From the NCBI GenBank assembly GCA_017452505.1, contig JAFTMI010000026.1:29551-93550 (forward strand): a stretch of DNA of 64,000 bases. The letters are read 5' to 3'. A program made the translations under genes and the position numbers. Below are positions 25,766 through 34,951 of this stretch, piece by piece (position 1 is the stretch's first letter; each line of letters starts with the position of its first letter). This DNA is from Oscillospiraceae bacterium. GTDB lineage: Bacteria; Bacillota; Clostridia; Oscillospirales; Oscillospiraceae. Under the pieces are notes generated by a model that did no database searches, was not told the origin of the DNA, and was given only the letters and a program-made list of their open reading frames with translations.

Positions 25766-27370
25766 ATGTACCAGGCGTTGTATCGAAAATATAGACCTCA
25801 GACCTTTGATGATGTGGTGGGTCAGCTTGCGGTGACGCAAACACTGAAGACCCAGCTGCAGAGTGGTCGTCTGAGCCATGCCTACCTGTTCACCGGCTCT
25901 CGGGGAACGGGCAAAACCAGCAGCGCCAAAATTTTAGCAAAGGCGGTTAACTGTGAAAATCCCCAGGACGGCAATCCCTGTAATTGCTGCCCGTCCTGCC
26001 GTGCCATTGACTCCGGCAGCTGTATGGATGTGCTGGAAATCGATGCCGCCTCCAATAACGGCGTGGATAATGTCCGTGATTTGCGGGATGATGCGGTATA
26101 TACCCCCTCTCAGGTGAAAATGCGTGTGTACATCATCGATGAGGTGCATATGCTTTCCATTTCGGCATTTAATGCTTTGCTGAAAATCATCGAAGAACCC
26201 CCGGAGCATTTGTTATTCATACTGGCTACTACGGAACTGCATAAAGTTCCTGCCACCATTCTTTCCCGCTGCCAGCGGTTTTCTTTCCGGCGTATCAGCC
26301 AGGAGGATATTGCAGCACGGCTGCAGTATGTTGCTTACCAGGAGAATATTGAACTGGACGATTCTGCTGCCCGGGTGTTGGCCCGCTTGGCTGACGGCGG
26401 TATGCGTGACGGTTTGAGCCTTCTTGACCAGTGCGCGTCGGCCACCACCGGTGACCTTACGGCAGAGAAGGTCTATGCCTGCCTTGGTATTGCCGGTATT
26501 CAGGATTGCGGCAAGCTGATGGCCTGCATTGCAGATAAAAATGCCGGTGAGGCGCTGACACTGCTGAACCGCTATTATGCTGAGGGCAAGGATATGGGTG
26601 CGCTGCTTGACGAGCTTGCTTGTCTGACCCGTGATTTTATGGTAATGCAGACTGCTCCCCGGGAAGCTATCAGTATGCTCTCCGGTGTGGCCTCTGACGA
26701 CGAGGTGCGTAGCCTTGCAGGGCGGTTTACTTCCGCTGAACTGACCCGGATGCTGGAGTTGATCCAGAAGACCGCTGCAGGATTTATCCGAAGCGCCAGC
26801 CGCCGTTTGGATGCGGAGCTTTGTATTGTAAGCCTGTGCCAGCCGGAGCTGCAAATGGATGCGCAAAGCTTAAATGTGCGTATCTCCCGCCTGGAAGAGC
26901 AAATCAAAACCGGTAATATCACAGTAAATGCAATACCTGCGCAGATGAGCCCAAAACCGAGAGAGCAAAAGGAAGAAGTACCCAAACCCCAGCCTGTGGC
27001 AGCGGATGTTGCAGTGGCTGAAGGCGAGGAATTGGAGATCAATGTGTGGTCTGAGCTTTGTGCCCAGCTGCGCAGTGAACTTTCCCCTCCGGAGGTTGGT
27101 TTCTTCCCGGCTTCTCTCAACGGCCCTGTGAAGGGCATTTTGCGGGGGGATACCTTGGTGCTAATGTGCACCAATTCCTTTGCCAAGGCAGTTGTGGACA
27201 AGCGTGAGGTGCTGGAGTTGGCAGCCCGTAAGGCAACAGCTATGTTTGGCAGACCCATTCGGGTGATTGCTGCAGATAAAGAAACGGCTAATGTGAGAAA
27301 CGATCAGATGGAGCAGCTCCTGCAGTTTGGCAGAGACCACTCAGACATAATCAATATCAAGAAGGATTAA
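25766..27370 (+). CDS. dnaX: DNA polymerase III gamma/tau subunit
   Basis: 534 residues. It is the clamp-loader ATPase. Walker A in TGSRGTGKTSSAKILA, zinc cysteines in CENPQDGNPCNCCPSC, EIDAASNNGVDNVRDL, DEVH box IIDEVHMLSISAFNALLK and sensor region CQRFSFRRI are all present; domain III follows, and a C-terminal tail from about residue 400 would contact the polymerase. I see no A-rich slippery site for a short gamma form. It leads dnaX-ybaB-recR directly after SRP RNA, the same neighbourhood as in Bacillus. Confidence 0.97.
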   Translation: MYQALYRKYRPQTFDDVVGQLAVTQTLKTQLQSGRLSHAYLFTGSRGTGKTSSAKILAKAVNCENPQDGNPCNCCPSCRAIDSGSCMDVLEIDAASNNGVDNVRDLRDDAVYTPSQVKMRVYIIDEVHMLSISAFNALLKIIEEPPEHLLFILATTELHKVPATILSRCQRFSFRRISQEDIAARLQYVAYQENIELDDSAARVLARLADGGMRDGLSLLDQCASATTGDLTAEKVYACLGIAGIQDCGKLMACIADKNAGEALTLLNRYYAEGKDMGALLDELACLTRDFMVMQTAPREAISMLSGVASDDEVRSLAGRFTSAELTRMLELIQKTAAGFIRSASRRLDAELCIVSLCQPELQMDAQSLNVRISRLEEQIKTGNITVNAIPAQMSPKPREQKEEVPKPQPVAADVAVAEGEELEINVWSELCAQLRSELSPPEVGFFPASLNGPVKGILRGDTLVLMCTNSFAKAVVDKREVLELAARKATAMFGRPIRVIAADKETANVRNDQMEQLLQFGRDHSDIINIKKD

Positions 27371-27382
27371 GGAGAATTTACA

Positions 27383-27733
27383 ATGGCAAAAGGTGGATTC
27401 CGGGGTATGCCCGGTGGCGGCGGTATGAACCAGGCCGCTATGATCAAGCAGGCACAGAAAATGCAGCAGGAGATGCTGCGTATGCAGGAAGAAATGGAGA
27501 ACAAGACCTTTACCGCAGCTGCCGGCGGCGGTATGGTAAAGGCGACAGTGAATGGTAAGCACGAGGTCGTGGCGTTGGAAATCAATCCTGAGGCTGTGGA
27601 TCCTGATGATGTGGAGATGTTGCAGGATATGGTCATTGCCGCTGTAAACGAGGCAATGCGCGCCGCAGACGAGGATTCTGCCAATAATATGTCCAGAATT
27701 ACCGGCGGTCTGAACTTAGGCGGCCTGTTCTAA
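27383..27733 (+). CDS. ybaB: YbaB/EbfC family nucleoid-associated protein
   Basis: 116 residues. A Gly/Met-rich N-terminal tail, then the YbaB core MIKQAQKMQQEMLRMQEEME and VKATVNGKHEVVALEINPE. Small DNA-binding dimer that sits between dnaX and recR in most bacteria. Co-transcribed with both (12 and 9 base gaps). Confidence 0.95.
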   Translation: MAKGGFRGMPGGGGMNQAAMIKQAQKMQQEMLRMQEEMENKTFTAAAGGGMVKATVNGKHEVVALEINPEAVDPDDVEMLQDMVIAAVNEAMRAADEDSANNMSRITGGLNLGGLF

Positions 27734-27742
27734 GGAGGGGCT

Positions 27743-28342
27743 ATGCAGTATTTTCCTGCAGCGCTACAGGATTTGGCAGACCAGTTTGCAAGACTTCCCG
27801 GTATTGGTGGCAAAACCGCCCAGCGGCTTGCATTCTATGTGTTGGGACTTCCTCAGGAGGAAGCCCAAAGCTTTGCCGATGCCATTCTGGAGGCCAAGCG
27901 TACAGTCCATACCTGTCCTGTGTGCCAAAACTTAACTGACCGGGAGGTTTGCCCTATTTGTGACGATCCTGCCCGTAACAGAGGGCTCATCTGCGTGGTG
28001 GCTGAGCCTAAGGATGTGATCGCAATGGAGCGTAGCCGTGAATTTAACGGTGTGTATCACGTGCTCCACGGCGTGATCTCCCCGCTGAACCATATCACCC
28101 AGGACGATATCCGGGTAAAGGAACTGCTGCAGCGTGTGGCAGCTGGCGGCGTGTCGGAAGTGATCATGGCAACCAATCCGGATACAGAGGGAGAAGCTAC
28201 AGCAATGTACATCTCCCGGCTTCTGCGGCCTATGGAGATCAAAGTGACCCGCCTTGCCTACGGTGTGCCTGTGGGCAGTCAATTGGAATATGCCGACGAA
28301 GTGACCCTTTCCCGGGCTTTGGAAGGCAGACAAGAAATTTAA
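27743..28342 (+). CDS. recR: Recombination mediator RecR
   Basis: 199 residues. Helix-hairpin-helix LARLPGIGGKTAQRLAFYVL-like start (FARLPGIGGKTAQRLAFYVL), a zinc finger CPVCQNLTDREVCPIC, and a Toprim domain with VVAEPKDVIAMERS and YHVLHGVISPLNHI. With RecO/RecF it loads RecA at gaps. End of the dnaX operon; a terminator follows. Confidence 0.96.
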   Translation: MQYFPAALQDLADQFARLPGIGGKTAQRLAFYVLGLPQEEAQSFADAILEAKRTVHTCPVCQNLTDREVCPICDDPARNRGLICVVAEPKDVIAMERSREFNGVYHVLHGVISPLNHITQDDIRVKELLQRVAAGGVSEVIMATNPDTEGEATAMYISRLLRPMEIKVTRLAYGVPVGSQLEYADEVTLSRALEGRQEI

Positions 28343-28346
28343 TTAC

Positions 28347-28380
28347 AAAAAAGATGGCTCAATTCTGAGCCATCTTTTTT
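28347..28380. terminator. Bidirectional terminator, recR versus AraC gene
   Basis: AAAAAAGATGGCTC-AATTCT-GAGCCATCTTTTTT. Confidence 0.92.
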
Positions 28381-29144
28381 CTGTATGCAGTTGGAGTCAT
28401 TCCATAATGCTTCTGAAATGCACGATTAAAGGTTCTTATTGTGGAAAAACCGGATAGATTTGCAATTTCTGTAATTGTGTAATTCTGATTTTTCATCGTG
28501 TCAGTTGCTTCGCTAAGGCGCAGAGAATTGATGTAATCACTGAAACTCATTGAAATGCGATCACTGAAAATATGAGAAACACAGCTGGGGCTGAGTTGAA
28601 GCTGTGAAGCTACAGATTCTACTGTTAGATCCTCTTTATAATGCGCTGTGCAGTATTCCAGAATTTTCAATACATTATCTCTATGAAAACCGGATTTTTC
28701 AACAGGGAAGTAGGGAAGTAGTTTTCCAAATAATGCGGTCAAGTAAGCGGCAATTACCTCACTGTATCCATCTTCCTGGTAGTCTTGTAGTGCAGTTTTT
28801 AAAAGAAAGGATAATCGTATATTGTCTTGTAAGCAATACGCAGCGCATTGGGGTGCCCCGGTTCTAAATATCTGCTGGTATCGTAAAAGATCTGACGGTT
28901 TCAAGATCAAAACATAATAGTTACCAAGTGCAAAGTCGGTATAACGATGCACCTGGTTAGGAAAAACCAGAAACCATGTGCCGTCGGTCAGCGTGTACGG
29001 TTTACCGTCACACCATGCCGTGCCGTTTCCTTTTTCCACAAAGACCAGTTCGATGTCATCGTGAATATGTGCAGGAAAGTCAATACTGTTTCTTTGCCGA
29101 AAGTAAAATTGGGATTTTATCTCGCGAAAGATATGCTCCATCAT
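28359..29144 (-). CDS. AraC family transcriptional regulator (divergent from GH3 gene)
   Basis: About 261 residues. An N-terminal cupin sensor (FPAHIHDDIELVFVEKGNG, PNQVHRYTDF) and a C-terminal pair of AraC helix-turn-helix motifs (LTVESVASQLQLSPSCVSHIF; YTITEIANLSGFSTIRTFNRAF). Two adjacent ATG codons at 29144/29141 follow GTGTGGTGAT; longer starts lack a ribosome site. Divergent orientation and a shared 100-base intergenic region suggest it activates the beta-glucosidase gene in response to a sugar. Confidence 0.88.
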   Translation of the reverse strand: MMEHIFREIKSQFYFRQRNSIDFPAHIHDDIELVFVEKGNGTAWCDGKPYTLTDGTWFLVFPNQVHRYTDFALGNYYVLILKPSDLLRYQQIFRTGAPQCAAYCLQDNIRLSFLLKTALQDYQEDGYSEVIAAYLTALFGKLLPYFPVEKSGFHRDNVLKILEYCTAHYKEDLTVESVASQLQLSPSCVSHIFSDRISMSFSDYINSLRLSEATDTMKNQNYTITEIANLSGFSTIRTFNRAFQKHYGMTPTAYRKKMAQN

Positions 29145-29189
29145 ATCACCACACTTGCAGAAAATGTCCATAAATGCATATTTAGTTTC

Positions 29190-29218
29190 TTGAATTGTAG
29201 CACAAATTGTCCTATAAT
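29190..29218 (+). promoter_or_regulatory. Promoter of the GH3 gene
   Basis: TTGAAT (29190-29195), 17-base spacer, TATAAT (29213-29218). Confidence 0.8.
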
Positions 29219-29248
29219 GCAAGTATAACTTAAAAGGAGGGAATGCGT

Positions 29249-31576
29249 ATGCATATTAAACGATGGGATGGAAAGCCGGAAAGATGGGCCAGATACAAAT
29301 ATAATCTTACCACCAATATAGGTGAGAACGGAAAGCGTCTTACCGGCTGCGAAGAGCATGTTGCTCTTTCCAAAGCTGTTGCCGAGGAGGGTATGGTGCT
29401 GCTGGAAAATAATGGTCTCCTTCCGCTAAAAGAGGGGACAAAAGTCGCTCTTTTTGGTGTTGGCTCGTTGGATTTTGTAAAAGGCGGCGGTGGCAGCGGA
29501 CGGGTATTTCCTGCCTATACCCGTAATGTTTATGAGGGATTTGCGGCAAAAGCACCACGGTTCAGCATTTATGAACCCCTGTCTCAGTATTATTACGATT
29601 ATGCTATGAACCAATGTGAGGCAGACCCTCGCATCCATAATTATTTTGCCCTTGTCCAGGAGACTGAAGTTCCCGAAACGCTGGTTTGCGACGCGGCTAA
29701 GAACGCGGATGTGGCTGTGATCGTGATCCACCGCTACTCCGGCGAATCCAGCGACCGCAAAGCAGAAAAGGGCGATTTCTACTTAACGGATGTGGAACAG
29801 AAATTAGTGGACGATGTGACTGCCGCTTTTGCACACAGTGTAGTCGTATTGAATGTTGGCGCTATTGTGGATACCGAATGGATTCGCAATAATCCTAAGA
29901 TTGACGCTGCTCTTCTGGCCTGGCAGCCGGGCATGGAAGGCGGTTTGGTGGTTGCGGATATTCTCTGCGGCGATGTAAACCCATCCGGCAAACTGGTGGA
30001 CACCTTCGCAAAATCCTTCAGTGACTATCCCTCCGCAGATACCTTCCATGCCAGCGATGATTATGTGGCATATTATGAGGATATCTATGTTGGCTACCGG
30101 TATTTTGAAACCATTCCGGGTGCCAAGGAAAGGGTGAATTATCCTTTCGGTTACGGCCTGTCCTATACCCAATTTGACAAGAGTAGGCCCGTTGCGGCTT
30201 TGAAGGATGACAAGATCGAAGTTACTGTCTCTGTTACCAATGCGGGTAATCTTCCGGGTAAAGAGGTCATCCAGGTTTACTTCTCCGCGCCTCAGGGCCG
30301 TTTGGGCAAGAGTGCTATCAGCTTGATTGGTTTCCAAAAAACAAAGCTGCTTGCTCCCGGCGAAAAGGAAGATATTACGATTACCTTCCCGGTGTCCGAT
30401 ATGGCAAGCTTTGACGATTTGGGTAAATGTCAAATGTCTGCCTATGTGCTGGAGCAGGGTAATTATCAATTCTTTGCGGGTACAAGCTGTCGTGAACTCC
30501 AAAAGTGTGACTATGAATACACTGTGACTGAGGAATTTGTTGTCACCAAACAACTGAAGCAGCTTTGTGCCCCCAATATGTTGGAAAAGCGAATGCTCTC
30601 CGATGGCAGTTTTGAGGAACTCCCTGCATTCCCCATTGTTCATTATCCTGCGCAGCCCATTGAGAGTTCAGCTGTAAAAGCTCCTGAAAAGCTGCAACCC
30701 CTGTCTGCTGTTGCGGAAGGCAAACTCTCCTTGGATGAATTTGTGGCACAGATGACCGACGAGGAGCTGATCCAAATGGTCAGCGGCATTCCCGATCGGG
30801 GCCTGGCCAATACCAATGGTTGGGGCGGTATTGACCGTCTGGGAATTCCGGCTGTAATGACAGCGGATGGCCCTGCCGGTTTCCGTATAAATCCTGCAGT
30901 TGGCATTCCTACAACAGCCTGGCCTTGTGCAACCCTGGTTGCCAGCACCTGGAATCCGGAATTAAGCTATGAAATGGGTGTTGCCGGTGGTATGGAATGT
31001 AAGGAAAACGGCATCGCCACCTGGCTCACGCCGGCAATGAATATCCACCGCAACCCACTGTGTGGCAGAAACTTCGAGTATTACAGCGAAGACCCCTTGA
31101 TTGCCGGTAAATTTGCCGCCGCTAAGGTACGGGGCATTCAGAGTACGCACACAGCCGCCTCTGTGAAGCATTTTGTGGCGAACAACAAAGAAACTAACCG
31201 CTATTACAGTGACAGCCGTATGTCCGAGCGTGCGTTGCGGGAGATATACCTGCGGGGCTTTGAAATTTGTGTGAAGGAGTCCCAGCCTTGGACAATAATG
31301 ACTTCTTATAATGTTCTCAACGGACGGCGCGTCTGCGAATGCTTTGAGCTGTTAGACGGTATTCTCCGCGGTGAATGGGGATATAGCAATATGGTCATTA
31401 CTGACTGGCATGGCCCCTGTAACCAGGAGCACAATATTATCGCCGGTAATGATGTGCGTATGCCTACCGGCTACCCGGATGTCCTGCGGGAAGCACTGAA
31501 ACACAGAAGAATTCGAAGAGAGCATTTGGAAATTTGCGTGAAGCGTATTTTAGAAATGATCTTGAAATTAGATTGA
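29249..31576 (+). CDS. Glycoside hydrolase family 3 beta-glucosidase, circularly permuted domain order
   Basis: 775 residues. GH3 enzymes release terminal beta-linked glucose or related sugars. The order is reversed relative to most GH3: the alpha/beta-sandwich domain comes first (VAEEGMVLLENNGLLPL at residues about 40-56; LLAWQPGMEGGLVVADILCG), then FN3-like beta domain (VTNAGNLPGKEVIQVYFSAP), and the TIM barrel last (residues about 490-775; MTADGPAGFR, RNPLCGRNFEYYSEDPLIAG, SVKHFVANN). The nucleophile is Asp719 in VITDWHG. This layout is known from ruminal beta-glucosidases such as Ruminococcus albus. No signal peptide, so it acts on imported sugars. ATG 29249 is better spaced from AAAGGAGG than 29243. 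Confidence 0.92.
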   Translation: MHIKRWDGKPERWARYKYNLTTNIGENGKRLTGCEEHVALSKAVAEEGMVLLENNGLLPLKEGTKVALFGVGSLDFVKGGGGSGRVFPAYTRNVYEGFAAKAPRFSIYEPLSQYYYDYAMNQCEADPRIHNYFALVQETEVPETLVCDAAKNADVAVIVIHRYSGESSDRKAEKGDFYLTDVEQKLVDDVTAAFAHSVVVLNVGAIVDTEWIRNNPKIDAALLAWQPGMEGGLVVADILCGDVNPSGKLVDTFAKSFSDYPSADTFHASDDYVAYYEDIYVGYRYFETIPGAKERVNYPFGYGLSYTQFDKSRPVAALKDDKIEVTVSVTNAGNLPGKEVIQVYFSAPQGRLGKSAISLIGFQKTKLLAPGEKEDITITFPVSDMASFDDLGKCQMSAYVLEQGNYQFFAGTSCRELQKCDYEYTVTEEFVVTKQLKQLCAPNMLEKRMLSDGSFEELPAFPIVHYPAQPIESSAVKAPEKLQPLSAVAEGKLSLDEFVAQMTDEELIQMVSGIPDRGLANTNGWGGIDRLGIPAVMTADGPAGFRINPAVGIPTTAWPCATLVASTWNPELSYEMGVAGGMECKENGIATWLTPAMNIHRNPLCGRNFEYYSEDPLIAGKFAAAKVRGIQSTHTAASVKHFVANNKETNRYYSDSRMSERALREIYLRGFEICVKESQPWTIMTSYNVLNGRRVCECFELLDGILRGEWGYSNMVITDWHGPCNQEHNIIAGNDVRMPTGYPDVLREALKHRRIRREHLEICVKRILEMILKLD

Positions 31577-31605
31577 GAAAAGCCCTGCCATTGGCAGGGC
31601 TTTTC
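31577..31605. terminator. Bidirectional terminator, GH3 versus GH4 gene
   Basis: Fourteen-base stem GAAAAGCCCTGCCA/TGGCAGGGCTTTTC between convergent genes. Confidence 0.9.
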
Positions 31606-31607
31606 AG

Positions 31608-32927
31608 TTAGTTAAACTTGGGCATCCAATCGCCGTGGGCCTCGATCAGTTCGTCCACCATCTTCTTGATGGAGTCAATATCCAATTCGCTGCCGGTGTG
31701 TGGGTCAAGCATAGCGGCCTGGTAGATATGATCCTTTTTGTGAGTCTTGGCTGCTTCGATGGTCAGCAGCTGCACATTGATATTGGTCATATTCATGGCT
31801 GCGCACTGCACAGGTAACTTACCAACATAGCAGGGGGTCACGCCGTTGCCGTTTACCAAACAGGGGACTTCCACGCAGGCATCGGCAGGCAGATTGGTGA
31901 TGAGGTGGTTGGTGTTTAACACATTGCCGCCGATCTCATAGGGCGTGTTGGTGACGATGGACTCCATGATATGGGACGCATACTCCAGAGAGCGGCTGTG
32001 TTCCTTGATACCGGAAGAAAGAATTTCCTGATACTCATTCTTCCAGGCGTTGATTTGGTTGATACAGCGCCGGGGATACTCGTCCAGGGGGATGTTGTAC
32101 CGCTCAATCAGCTCCGGGTACTTGGATTTGATGTAGAAGGGATTGTATTCTGCGTTGTGTTCGCTGGATTCGGTGCAGTAGTAGCCGAAATGCTTGATAT
32201 AATCCAGCCGTACTTTATTTTTGCAGTCCGGATCATGCAGCTTACCCTCAATGAGGGTTTTGATCTCGGGATAGAGGTCATTACCGAATTTGTCCTTGAT
32301 CTCCAGCAACCAGGCCATATGGTTGATGCCGGCGATCAAAGTCTTGCAACCCTCTAACTTTTCCTCCAAGCCAACAGTTTCCAGTAAGCTCTTGGCACAG
32401 ACCTGTACACTGTGACACAGACCGACTGTTTTTACGCCGGTGTAGTGCTGCATATAGCTGGAAAGCATAGCCATGGGATTGGTGTAATTGAGCAGAAGGG
32501 CGTTGGGGCAAACTTCTTCCATATCCCGGGCGAAATCTTCCATTACGGGAATGGTGCGAAGAGCGCGCATAATGCCGCCAATGCCCAGGGTATCGGCGAT
32601 AGTCTGCTGCAGACCGTATTTCTTGGGGATTTCAAAATCGATGATAGTGCAGGGATCATAGCCGCCAACCTGAATAGCATTTATAACAAAATCGGCATCC
32701 TTTAAGGCAGCTTTTCGCTGTTCAACACCTGCAAAACAGGTGATTTTGCCGTAACCGCCTTTTTCTTTCTTCATGGCTTCCAAAATGACACGGCTTTGCT
32801 CCGTTCTTTGAGGATCAATGTCATAAAGAGCAAATTCGCTGTCTCGCAGAGCCTCACTGCACATACAGTCGCCAATTACGTTTCGGGCAAATACGGTGCT
32901 GCCAGCACCTAAAAATGTTATTTTCAC
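31608..32927 (-). CDS. melA: Glycoside hydrolase family 4, alpha-galactosidase (MelA) type
   Basis: 439 residues. GH4 enzymes use NAD+ and Mn2+ in a redox-elimination mechanism. The N-terminus MKITFLGAGSTVFARNV is the NAD-binding loop; the metal-site motif is CHSV (GLCHSVQ, Cys171-His172), the form found in alpha-galactosidases, whereas phospho-glycosidases and alpha-glucuronidases carry other residues. NYTNPMAMLSSYM and AGINHMAWLLE are further signatures. Start set at a GTG (32927) spaced seven bases from AAGGAAG and giving the canonical N-terminus; a GTG three codons earlier is too close. Acts in the cytoplasm, probably on melibiose-type sugars. Confidence 0.85.
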   Translation of the reverse strand: MKITFLGAGSTVFARNVIGDCMCSEALRDSEFALYDIDPQRTEQSRVILEAMKKEKGGYGKITCFAGVEQRKAALKDADFVINAIQVGGYDPCTIIDFEIPKKYGLQQTIADTLGIGGIMRALRTIPVMEDFARDMEEVCPNALLLNYTNPMAMLSSYMQHYTGVKTVGLCHSVQVCAKSLLETVGLEEKLEGCKTLIAGINHMAWLLEIKDKFGNDLYPEIKTLIEGKLHDPDCKNKVRLDYIKHFGYYCTESSEHNAEYNPFYIKSKYPELIERYNIPLDEYPRRCINQINAWKNEYQEILSSGIKEHSRSLEYASHIMESIVTNTPYEIGGNVLNTNHLITNLPADACVEVPCLVNGNGVTPCYVGKLPVQCAAMNMTNINVQLLTIEAAKTHKKDHIYQAAMLDPHTGSELDIDSIKKMVDELIEAHGDWMPKFN

Positions 32928-33045
32928 AAATTGCACTTCCTTTATGAAAAATTTTGTTGTATACTGATATTATACAGAATTTGTTGGCTATGAAAATTGC
33001 TGAGTGTTTTGAAAACTTAGCATATTGTTAGCTGTGAGGTGCGCT

Positions 33046-33813
33046 ATGAATTTGTCTGAAATTATCATTGATGAGCATTATGAGGGCTTGAACCCTATGC
33101 AGTTGGGGCATGAGCGGTGCGAGCCGGGGCATAGCTACGGTCCTGCTGTCCGTACTCATTGGCTGCTGCACTATGTGGTTAGCGGGTGCGGATATTTCAC
33201 AAAAGAGGGAAAGACCCATTTGGTTTCACCCGGGGAAACCTTTGTGATTGCACCCTATGAGGAAACCTATTATGAAGCAGATATGGAAAATCCCTGGCAT
33301 TATATTTGGATCGGCTTTACCGGTGTGCTTCCCTGTGAGCTGAATATACCCGTGCTGCATAAACCGGAGCTGGGGGATATATTCACTGATGCACTGGGGT
33401 GCAAAGGTATGAACCGGGGCAAAAGTGCTTTCTTGGCAGGTAAGCTGTGGCAGATATTTGCCTGCCTGTTGGAAGAGAACCCGGCAGAGCAGGACTACAT
33501 CAGCCAGGCCATTCACTGTATGAAATTAGAGTATGCTGATGGGATCACCGTTGCAGAGATTGCCAAACGGTTGAGTTTAAACCGCAGCTATTTTTCGGTT
33601 TTGTTTAAGGAACGGACCGGACAGACACCCCAGGATTACCTCACGGCCCTGCGAATGGAAAAGGCAATTGAACTGATGACCCAACACGGAAAATCTCCCT
33701 CCATTGCTGCTGCATCCACCGGCTATAGCGATATCTACAATTTCTCCCGTATGTTTAAGCGCTATACAGGACTTTCTCCAAGGGTATATATACAGCAAAA
33801 GAGCAGGCATTAA
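33046..33813 (+). CDS. AraC family transcriptional regulator (divergent from GH4 gene)
   Basis: 255 residues. N-terminal AraC-type cupin (THWLLHYVVSGCGYFTKEGK, SPGETFVIAPYEETYY, the MsmR/RafR-like pattern) and C-terminal helix-turn-helix pair (ITVAEIAKRLSLNRSYFSVLFKE; SIAAASTGYSDIYNFSRMFK). Start at 33046 after TGAGGTG. The resemblance to raffinose/alpha-galactoside activators agrees with its divergent GH4 neighbour, whose expression it probably controls from the shared 118-base gap. Confidence 0.88.
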   Translation: MNLSEIIIDEHYEGLNPMQLGHERCEPGHSYGPAVRTHWLLHYVVSGCGYFTKEGKTHLVSPGETFVIAPYEETYYEADMENPWHYIWIGFTGVLPCELNIPVLHKPELGDIFTDALGCKGMNRGKSAFLAGKLWQIFACLLEENPAEQDYISQAIHCMKLEYADGITVAEIAKRLSLNRSYFSVLFKERTGQTPQDYLTALRMEKAIELMTQHGKSPSIAAASTGYSDIYNFSRMFKRYTGLSPRVYIQQKSRH

Positions 33814-33826
33814 GCCTGCTCTTTGT
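33798..33826. terminator. Bidirectional terminator, AraC versus PTS gene
   Basis: AAAGAGCAGGC-ATTAA-GCCTGCTCTTT overlapping the end of the AraC coding region. Confidence 0.85.
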
Positions 33827-33827
33827 G

Positions 33828-34934
33828 TTACAGATTCAACTTGAGATCGCCGTCCTTGATCCAGTTCAGCTTTCGCATGAGCTCACATACGATCAAGCTG
33901 ATAATGGCAGGGAGGATAAAGCAAATCAGTACCATTCCAACCCAGTCCATAGCGGTGATAGCAGCCTTTGCGCCGCTGGCTACATCGTTTACCCAGCCGG
34001 TATAAACACCGATCTGACCGACCAAACCGCAGGTACCCATACCGGAGGAGACCGGCGCGCCGTTCATTTGCAGTTTAAACAGGCAGGTAGCCAAAGGACC
34101 GGTAATAGCGGATGCAACTACAGGGGGGATCCAGCAGCGGGGATTTTTTACTAAATTAGGCATTTGCAGCATACTGGTGCCGATGCCTTGGGCAACAAGC
34201 CCACCCCAGCGGTTTTCCTTAAAGCTCATCACAGCAAAGCCAATCATATGGGCGCAGCAACCGGCAACAGCAGCGCCACCGGCAAGACCGGTAAGTCCAA
34301 AAGCAGCACAGATAGCTGCAGAGCTGATGGGCAATGTCAGCGCAATGCCGATGATAACAGAAACCAAAATACCCATGAAGAAGGGTTGCAGATCTGTTGC
34401 CCACATTACTGCCGTACCAACAGACTTGGCGGCGGTGCCGATGGGCTCTGCAATCAGGCAGGAAAGACCGATACCCACTAAAATGGAAACGATCGGTGTG
34501 ACCAAAATGTCGATCTTGGTTTCCTTGGAAACCAGCTTGCCGCATTCGGTGGCGGCAATGGCAACGAAGTAAACAGCCAAAGGACCGCCTGCGCCGCCGA
34601 TAGCGTTGGCGGCAAAGCCAACAGGAATCAGCGAAAACAGAACCAAGCCGGGAGCATTCAACGCAAGGCCAATAGCCACCGCAATGCCGGGGCCAACCAT
34701 AGCGGAAGCAAGACCGCCAACAGTATAGGCAATCTCGTTATCACCGCTTTTTAGGGTTACGATCACCTTATTTAGAAATGCAACTCCGAACTGCTGTCCG
34801 ATGGTATTTAAAATCGTACCCACCAACAGTGTGCAGAACAAGCCCTGAGCCATTGCGCCCAAAGCATCAATACCATAGCGCTTTGCAGAGAAGATAATAT
34901 TTTTCCTCTGTAAAAAAGCATTCACTTTTCCCAT
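33828..34934 (-). CDS. PTS EIIC-type membrane permease (PF13303-like)
   Basis: 368 residues, highly hydrophobic, about ten membrane helices. The segments GIDALGAMAQGLFCTLLVGTI and AVAIGLALNAPGLVLFSLIPVGFAANAIGGAGGP-type stretch (positions about 80-120) match the compact EIIC family that occurs without fused EIIA/EIIB. No other PTS components lie nearby, so it may use general partners or be a non-PTS transporter. Co-transcribed with the thioesterase upstream (17-base gap). Substrate unknown. Confidence 0.8.
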   Translation of the reverse strand: MGKVNAFLQRKNIIFSAKRYGIDALGAMAQGLFCTLLVGTILNTIGQQFGVAFLNKVIVTLKSGDNEIAYTVGGLASAMVGPGIAVAIGLALNAPGLVLFSLIPVGFAANAIGGAGGPLAVYFVAIAATECGKLVSKETKIDILVTPIVSILVGIGLSCLIAEPIGTAAKSVGTAVMWATDLQPFFMGILVSVIIGIALTLPISSAAICAAFGLTGLAGGAAVAGCCAHMIGFAVMSFKENRWGGLVAQGIGTSMLQMPNLVKNPRCWIPPVVASAITGPLATCLFKLQMNGAPVSSGMGTCGLVGQIGVYTGWVNDVASGAKAAITAMDWVGMVLICFILPAIISLIVCELMRKLNWIKDGDLKLNL

Positions 34935-34951
34935 TTTGCTACCTTCTTTCC

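Noticed and set aside
25505-25879. 124-residue open frame on the minus strand across the SRP RNA
   Set aside because: The region is occupied by a recognisable SRP RNA.
25766-27370. Programmed frameshift in dnaX giving a short gamma subunit
   Set aside because: No A-rich slippery heptamer with a downstream hairpin was found.
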